37,612 nt of DNA from Clostridiales bacterium (lineage in GTDB: Bacteria > Bacillota_E > Sulfobacillia > Sulfobacillales > JAIMBI01), in NCBI GenBank assembly GCA_027318915.1, contig DAHVOH010000030.1, positions 1-37,612 on the forward strand, written 5' to 3'. Of this stretch, positions 32,591-37,612 are shown in pieces. Positions within the stretch are counted from its first letter, which is position 1. Each line of letters opens with the position of its first letter. Made by a program: the position numbers and the translations under genes. The notes below the pieces were generated by a model. That model saw only the letters and a program-made list of their open reading frames with translations. It was not told the DNA's origin and did no database searches.

Positions 32591-33190
32591 CCGCGGCTCT
32601 TGTCGCCTTGGGTCCCGTCTCCCTTCCCACTCCCGCCGCTCCGGGCCCGATGGCCCAGGATGTCCCGGTGCCGTTTCCATGGACAGTGGCGCGTATGACT
32701 CGTGACGCATGGGTGTCCGGACGGCTCTGCGGTGAACCGGGGACGTCGGAATCTCCGGCTTCGGGCCGGGGTCGTTGATGACGGCGATCCTGTCTTCCGC
32801 CCACGATGAAGCCATGGTACCGATGGGGAATTTTCCCCATGCCGCGACCGGCGACCCCATGGGGAGTTCTCCGGATGTCGGCGGGGCGCTTGTCCGATTA
32901 GCATGGATGCGGTGCCGCCGATGGTGGACCGGCCTGGTCAGCGAGCGTGACCCACCGCGCCGCCCCGGTGCCGGATCCAGGCGTCCTGTCCCGAGGAGGA
33001 TGGAGGCGGGGCCACCCGTCGGCGCCCGGCCGATCGCTGAGAGGCGAGGCTCCCCATCGTATCGAACTTCGAGGCTCGCGGAACCCGCCGCACCGGCGCA
33101 AAGACAATGACAGCACCCTGCATTGAAGGTCCCTGGTGTCAGGAAGCGTTCCGGGTTTGGGTCGCGGACGCGCCGCAGGAAGGAGCCGAC
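32591..33190. other. 600-bp stretch without a convincing gene
   Basis: Frames on both strands lack family features and ribosome sites. It holds the palindrome pair at 32823-32877 and the Shine-Dalgarno GGAAGGAG for the next gene near its end. It may include decayed mobile DNA, but I could not identify any element. Confidence 0.45.
32823..32877. repeat. two copies of a 19-bp palindromic element
   Basis: Copy 1 (32823-32841) is ATGGGGAATTTTCCCCATG, with perfect 8-bp arms around TT. Copy 2 (32859-32877) is ATGGGGAGTTCTCCGGATG, 15 of 19 bases identical, with shorter arms. The period is 36 bp, and a CCCCATGGGG palindrome (32855-32864) overlaps the start of copy 2. This looks like a pair of dimer-binding sites or a repeat remnant. 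Confidence 0.5.
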
Positions 33191-33991
33191 ATGGAAGACA
33201 CGACGTTGGTTCGCACGATTGACGAGTTGATGGGCTTGCTGGCCTTCGAATACACGATTGAGGGATTGCTGTGGCCCCTGCATATCGAAGGGGTGAAGGC
33301 ACGGCGCTCGGTGCTGCCGGACCGCCATATCAATGCCGTCGGACTGGCCGATTTCACGGAAGAGACGGTGGACGCGGGCATCGACCGAGTGATCGCAGCC
33401 TATCGGCGAGAGGGCGTCCCCTTCTCCTGGGTGGTGGGACCCACCAGCCGGCCGGCGACCCTGGCCGAACACCTGAAGGCGCATGGGTTCCAATTGGACG
33501 AAGCACAACGATACGCCGGGATGGCACTGCGTTCGCTGGACAATTTTCCCACTCCGGCGGCGAGGGTTGACGTCCACGCCGTCCCGATCCGGGAGTCCTC
33601 GCAACTGACGGACCTCGCTGGTCGTGCGTTCGGCCCGCCCATCACCGCGGAGGGCGCCCGTTTCGCGTTTGCCACCATGGAGGCGGCGGTGGCAGCGGAG
33701 AGTGCCGTATACGTGGCCCATGTACCCGACGCTCCGGATCCGGTCGGCTTTGGCGTGGCATACTTCCGTCCCGAGGGCGATGTGATGTGGCTGAACGGCG
33801 CGGCGACCGTCCCGGCGTACAGGGGTCGCGGCGTCTACACCGCGCTGCTGGCACAGCGCGTAGAAGATGCGCGGAGCAAAGGGTACAGCGCAGCCGTGAT
33901 CCACGCCCTGAAGAGCACGTCGGCGCCGATTGTGCAAAAGCACGGGTTTGAGCCCGTATGCGACATCGACATCTACTATATCCCCGAGTGA
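33191..33991 (+). CDS. two-domain GNAT-family N-acetyltransferase
   Basis: Acyl-CoA-dependent acetyltransferase of unknown substrate, 266 aa. The C-terminal half is a GNAT domain: GDVMWLNGAATVPAYRGRGV (motif A with RGRG, about 197-216) then YTALLAQRVEDARSKGYSAA and the final KHGFEPVCDIDIYYI. The N-terminal half (for example PFSWVVGPTSRPATLAEHLK and HGFQLDEAQRYAGMALR) is the degenerate GNAT-like domain seen in tandem family members. I start at the ATG at 33191, with AAGGAG five bases upstream, rather than at an in-frame codon 84 bases earlier. Neighbours give no hint of substrate. Confidence 0.85.
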   Translation: MEDTTLVRTIDELMGLLAFEYTIEGLLWPLHIEGVKARRSVLPDRHINAVGLADFTEETVDAGIDRVIAAYRREGVPFSWVVGPTSRPATLAEHLKAHGFQLDEAQRYAGMALRSLDNFPTPAARVDVHAVPIRESSQLTDLAGRAFGPPITAEGARFAFATMEAAVAAESAVYVAHVPDAPDPVGFGVAYFRPEGDVMWLNGAATVPAYRGRGVYTALLAQRVEDARSKGYSAAVIHALKSTSAPIVQKHGFEPVCDIDIYYIPE

Positions 33992-34409
33992 CAGGACAGA
34001 CGGGCCGGGAAGGCCAAGGCGTCTTGCCCGAGAATCGCTGACAAACCGGCCCGGCCTGTCCCGCTGGCGACGCTTCTGCACCGGCTCACGCTCTCTGTCA
34101 CCAGGAACGCTGGCGGCAAGCGGGCATGAGCGGCCATGTTGCGGCCGCCACGGGCCTTGGCCGATAGCCGGGCGCATGGCCGACGTCGCTCATCACTTCC
34201 AGCGGGCAAGGTCGGGTGCCCGGCTCCGTCGGGTGGGGCGAAGCCTAAGGGGTCCTGCCGGCGCCGGGGCTCAAGATCCCACCCGGTCAAGCGACCGGCG
34301 GCGTCGTGAGACGCGGTGCCGGGCAGCGGGAAAGGCGCGGCCGGGACGCCCAACCAGCCGAGCAATGCGTCATGGTCCCCGTGATGGCCGGCTCCTCCAC
34401 GCGGCGACT
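33992..34409. other. about 420 bp without a recognisable gene
   Basis: It lies between the acetyltransferase stop and the transposase relic. On the minus strand it would be the region downstream of the transposase and may include its decayed 3' end. I see no terminator with a T-run and no clear terminal inverted repeats. Confidence 0.4.
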
Positions 34410-34720
34410 GCCCCGCCCCGCGTGGCTACGCCGGGATCCCCATCCCCCCGCGAGCCTCACCAGCCTCCCCGGGCGATTCCGAACCGTGCCGCGGCGTCGA
34501 CCGGCGCGGCATCGGATCCAGGGGGCCAGTGCGGACGAAAGGCGGCGCCCCCCACTCGGCCGGAGGCCGTGTGGTCGTGGCGAGTTGGGTCCGCTCTTCC
34601 CGCTCCCGATGCATCAGGCAGAGGAAGCGCCACGCGGCGATGCAATAGATGGCCACGGCGCGATCCACCCGGCGAAACGGCTCGAGTGGATGCTCTCCCC
34701 GCCGGGGCCTTGCTCCCGCC
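34410..34720 (-). mobile_element. relic of an IS4-type transposase (C-terminal part)
   Basis: Two frames on the minus strand hold pieces of the C-terminal region of IS4-family transposases. One is GARPRRGEHPLEPFRRVDRA with VAIYCIAAWRFLCLMHRERE (about 34594-34720), which corresponds to the family stretch after the YREK region (lysine-rich segment, RxE, then the AWRILYL helix). The other is GSRGDGDPGVATRGG (34413-34456), corresponding to the family motif GRKGDGxPGxKTLWRG. Frame change, missing N-terminus and stops show it is inactive. Recognition is from memory of the family and from the order of both motifs. Confidence 0.5.
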
Positions 34721-35224
34721 GCGGGATCCGGACGGTGACACCACATTGGCCACGTCAACGGCGGATGGGTTCGAGCCGTTGGCAGATGCGACGACCCGTC
34801 GGCCGGCGTGCTTGCCCGACGGGTGAAGAGCCTCCAGAGCGTCTTGCGCGCCGAATTCGCCAAACGCCCCCTCCAACCATCCAGTGTGAGCCGGGGAGCG
34901 AAGACCCCCATTTTCGAGCGGCTGGGCCGGATCGGCGCGCCGCCCCGTGCTTCCGCATTCGTCCGTCGAGGGAGGAACGGAACACCCCCGAGGGATTCCT
35001 GCGGGCTCAGCCTCGCGACTTCCCTACTGCACGGCGGGGTTTTCTGGCGCCTCGGATCCCCGTCCTCGTTCCCGGGGACGGTGGCGCAACCGTCCTCTCT
35101 GCCCTATGCTAGGGGGGCGAGGGCCACGGCCGGTCCCCGCGGCCGACTTTGGTCCCGCCCGGGCGAGTCCCTTGGGCAACACGCCGCCCTGTGACGCCCG
35201 CCAACGAACCGCGCAGAATGGAGC
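34721..35224. other. about 500 bp without a convincing gene, upstream of the MFS gene
   Basis: Open frames here look like shadows or transposase debris. The TATGCT at about 35105 could be a -10 box for the MFS gene, but no -35 accompanies it. No terminal inverted repeats were recognised. Confidence 0.35.
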
Positions 35225-36436
35225 ATGACCTTGGCCCAACAAATGGTTCAACCGACGCCTCGGCTGGGATTGGCCGCCGTCGGCTTGAAGACCGGCGCCT
35301 TCACTTTGGGACACTTCGTCAACGACAGCTATCCCAACCTGTATCCCGCCCTGCTGCCGGTCCTGATGGTCCAGCTGCATTTTTCGGTCGCGTTGGCCGG
35401 TCTCCTCAGCAGCATCGCCGCCCTCACCACCCAGCTCCTGCAGCCCATCGCCGGCTTGATGGCAGATCGTCTAGGCACTCGGTGGTTCGTGGTGGGAGGA
35501 TTGGGCGTCGGCGCTGTCGTGTCCAGCACGGCGCTGGCTTTCGCGCCTTCCTACTGGATTTTTGTGTTGGCGCTCCTGGTGGGGGGGTTGGGCAACGCCG
35601 CCTTCCATCCCCACGCATCGGCCCTGGTGGGCGACATCGCGCATGAACGCAAGGGCCTCAGCATGAGCTTCTTCATGATCGGGGGGAATCTGGGCCGCGC
35701 CGTGGCCCCTATCGCCGCCACCACCGTCTTTCTGTGGCTGGGTCGCGGGGGGTTGTGGATCCTTGCCATTCCCGGCCTGGTGATGGCCTTGTGGCTGGGC
35801 CGGGTTCTGACCCCCGCCCCGGTGCCGCGCATTCGCTCACTGGCCATCTGGACACCGGAATTCAAGCAGGGTCTCCGGCATGCCAGCAATTTGATGGCGG
35901 TGGTGGGCCTGCGCAATTTAGCTTCGATGTCGGTCCTGGTTCTGGTTCCCATCTTGTGGCACACGCTGCACCGTCCGCTGGCGGACGCGGCCGGCCTGCT
36001 GTCGATTCTGTTCCTGGCCGGTAGCCTCGGCAACATGTCCGGCGGGGCTCTGTCGGACCGCGTGGGGCCGAGGCCCGTGCTCATTGGATCGGCCATCCTG
36101 TCCAGCCTGTTTCTGTTCCTGTTCCTGCATGTGCAAGGGGCCTGGGTCTGGGTGCTGATGGCGCTCCTGGGCTACGCGCTTTATGCCACCGCCAGCGTGG
36201 TGATGGTGGCAGGTCAGGCGCTGTTCCCGCAAAACAAGGGCATGGCGTCCGGTCTCACCCTCGGGGTGGGCAACACCATCGGCGCGCTGAGCGTCGGGCT
36301 GGTGGGATTGGTGGCCGACCGCTACGGAGCCTCCACCGGTCTTTTGGTGGCGGCAGCCGCGCTCCTGGTTAGTCTGCCGTTCTCCTGGACCCTGCGCGTC
36401 ACACCTGCTCCATCCCCCGTGCGGCGCGCCTCCTGA
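35225..36436 (+). CDS. MFS transporter, fosmidomycin-resistance (FSR)-like family
   Basis: Proton-driven exporter in the cytoplasmic membrane, 403 aa with about 12 hydrophobic spans. FSR-family marks are GHFVNDSYPNLYPALLPVL (29-47), the loop LMADRLGTRW (78-87), AFHPHASALVG (126-136) and SFFMIGGNLGRAVAPI (148-163). The second half has GALSDRVGPRPVLIG. Family members export fosmidomycin or similar small molecules; the substrate here is unknown. The ATG at 35225 has a poor ribosome site (GGAG one base away), and the ATG at 35243 is an alternative start. It converges on glpK with a 12-bp gap. Confidence 0.88.
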   Translation: MTLAQQMVQPTPRLGLAAVGLKTGAFTLGHFVNDSYPNLYPALLPVLMVQLHFSVALAGLLSSIAALTTQLLQPIAGLMADRLGTRWFVVGGLGVGAVVSSTALAFAPSYWIFVLALLVGGLGNAAFHPHASALVGDIAHERKGLSMSFFMIGGNLGRAVAPIAATTVFLWLGRGGLWILAIPGLVMALWLGRVLTPAPVPRIRSLAIWTPEFKQGLRHASNLMAVVGLRNLASMSVLVLVPILWHTLHRPLADAAGLLSILFLAGSLGNMSGGALSDRVGPRPVLIGSAILSSLFLFLFLHVQGAWVWVLMALLGYALYATASVVMVAGQALFPQNKGMASGLTLGVGNTIGALSVGLVGLVADRYGASTGLLVAAAALLVSLPFSWTLRVTPAPSPVRRAS

Positions 36437-36448
36437 GCGGCGGTAGCC

Positions 36449-37471
36449 TCACGGCAGCCGCAGAAGCGTGCGCCGCACCGCATCTTGCCAGCCGCGATAT
36501 CGCCTCTCGCGCTCGTCGGGTTCGAGGTGCGGCACAAACCGGGCGTCGGCCTGCCATAGCCGACGGATGTCTTCCGTGCCGCTCCACAACCCGCTCCCCA
36601 GTCCCGCCATAAAGGCAGCGCCCAGGGCTGTGGTTTCCGTCATCCGGGCACGCTCAACCGGATGCCCCAGAATATCGGCCTGGTACTGAGCCAGAAAGTT
36701 GTTGGCAATCGCGCCGCCGTCAACCCGCACCGCCGTCACCGGCTGTTCGGTGTCCCCACTCATCGCGTCGACGACATCCCGGGTCTGATAGGCGATGGAT
36801 TCCAGCGCGGCGCGGACTATCTCGGCGCGTCCACTCCCCAATGTCAACCCCACCAGGGTGCCTCGAGCATCCGGATCCCAGTAGGGGGCCCCGAGGCCCG
36901 TAAAGGCCGGCACCAAGTAGACACCGCCGGTGTCTTCCACACTGCGCGCCAGGGCCTCGGTCTCCTCCGGACTGGACACCAGGCCCAGCGGATCCTGGAG
37001 CCACCGCACCACGGCGCCGGCGATGAAGACGGACCCCTCAAGCGCATAGGTGCTCTCGCCGTTGATGCGCCAAGCCACGGTGGTCAGCAGTCCGTGACTC
37101 GACGCCACCGTCCGCGAGCCGGTGTTCATGAGCAGAAAGGCCCCGGTGCCATAGGTGTTTTTCACCATGCCCGCATCGAAGCAGGCCTGACCAAACAGGG
37201 CGGCCTGCTGGTCGCCGGCGATGCCGGCGACGGGCAGCGCGCGTCCGAACCATCTGGCGTCCGCCTCGGCCACAACGCCCACGGAGTCGACCACCTCGGG
37301 ACACATCGACGCGGGGACATGAAAGAGGGCCAGCAGCTCCGGATCCCACGCGCCGGTGTGGATATTGTACAGAAGGGTGCGCGCCGCGTTCGACGGGTCG
37401 GTCACGTGCCGGGATCCGCCCGACAATCGGTGGACAATCCAGCTGTCGACCGTGCCGAAGCACACCTCGCC
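36449..37471 (-). pseudogene. glpK: glycerol kinase lacking its N-terminal third
   Basis: Phosphorylates glycerol to glycerol-3-phosphate (FGGY family). The C-terminal about 340 residues are complete: GEVCFGTVDSWIVHRLSGG, then NAARTLLYNIHTGAWDPELL, GIAGDQQAALFGQACFDAGM, VKNTYGTGAFLLMNTGS, TYALEGSVFIAGAVVRWLQD, PAFTGLGAPYWDPDARGTLV and VDGGAIANNFLAQYQADILG. Homology stops abruptly at about 37471, where the family protein is at residue 185 or so. The frame stays open to 37597 but encodes nothing like GlpK, and the opposite strand is recognisably another gene. The ATP- and glycerol-binding N-terminal domain is missing, so the product could not be active unless the join is an assembly artefact. 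Confidence 0.85.
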
Positions 37472-37612
37472 CGCCTGCGCGCCCCGCTTATCCCCGCGCG
37501 CGATAAAATGCTCGATCTCGGCGGCTTTTTCGCCTTCCACCCCGCCCTCAAAAACCTGCATACACTCTACCAAGCGGGCGAGGTGCTGCCGGTCCACGCC
37601 ATCGCCGGCCCG
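37472..37612 (+). pseudogene. fragment of a DUF1501-family protein (runs off window)
   Basis: The plus strand gives a continuous protein with the conserved N-terminal part of DUF1501 proteins: AHLARLRAPLIPARDKMLDL, then GGFFAFHPALKNLHTLYQAG and EVLPVHAIAGP. It matches the family pattern of an RP-L-IPR segment, then a GFxxHPAL block, then a VHA-x-G stretch. The sequence upstream of about 37470 belongs to glpK on the other strand, so this gene lacks its own start. The family's function is unclear; members are sulfatase-like and often exported. The evidence is the match to my memory of the family only. Confidence 0.55.

Noticed and set aside
32240..34177. A 645-codon minus-strand open frame across the AbiEii-like and acetyltransferase genes
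   Set aside because: It is antisense to two recognisable plus-strand genes and has low-complexity Arg/Pro/Gly composition typical of shadow frames.
34306..35112. A 268-codon plus-strand frame
   Set aside because: Arg/Pro-rich shadow sequence without a ribosome site; the minus strand holds transposase motifs in the same place.

Overview
The window is a high-GC bacterial segment. From position 30003 down to 1916 on the minus strand it carries an almost uninterrupted translation/transcription super-cluster. In order of transcription: rplJ-rplL, rpoB-rpoC, an L7Ae-type protein, rpsL-rpsG-fusA-tuf, the full S10 set (rpsJ to rpsQ), the spc set (rplN to rplO, secY, adk, map, infA, rpmJ) and the alpha set (rpsM, rpsK, rpsD, rpoA). 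An L7Ae-like gene between rpoC and rpsL, a separate rplL-rpoB promoter, zinc-ribbon forms of S4, S14, L24, L36 and Adk, a 1160-residue RpoC without the large proteobacterial insertions, and perfect AAGGAGG Shine-Dalgarno sites all point to a Firmicutes-type organism. A deep, high-GC clostridial lineage (Symbiobacterium/Sulfobacillus-like) is my inference; no 16S or marker search could be run.

Layout: 1-379 is the N-terminal part of a sugar-type ABC ATPase. 528-1919 holds two small ORFs and a MalG-type sugar permease; the permease start codon overlaps the rpoA stop codon. 1916-30003 is the ribosomal/RNAP super-cluster, with an internal promoter before rpoB and a candidate one before the L7Ae-like gene. 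30004-30166 is an L10 leader with an attenuator and an extended -10 promoter. 30420-37612 is an accessory, decayed region. It holds a frameshifted IPT/TIG-like surface-protein pseudogene, a fused AbiEii-type nucleotidyltransferase, a palindrome pair, a two-domain GNAT acetyltransferase, an IS4-type transposase relic, an FSR-like MFS transporter, a glpK lacking its N-terminal third, and a fragment of a DUF1501-like gene running the opposite way.

The core genes are tightly packed: 1-17 bp overlaps and gaps mostly under 100 bp, with many GTG or TTG starts that overlap or touch the preceding stop codon. L10 would feed back on rplJL through the leader. RNA polymerase subunits, initiation and elongation factors, and the Sec/Map maturation genes lie in the same run, so ribosome, polymerase and nascent-chain processing can be controlled together.

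Both ends of the super-cluster break normal synteny: rplQ is absent after rpoA, and rplK-rplA-nusG-secE are absent before rplJ. With the glpK/DUF1501 chimera near the right edge, this means either a rearranged genome or an assembly with false joins. Read-level evidence would be needed to tell these apart. The most interesting biology candidates are the rpoA-permease translational overlap, the single-gene AbiEii fusion, the L10 leader with alternative partners for both terminator arms, the hairpin overlapping the rpoB promoter, a four-cysteine insert in EF-Tu and a natural Arg88 in S12.
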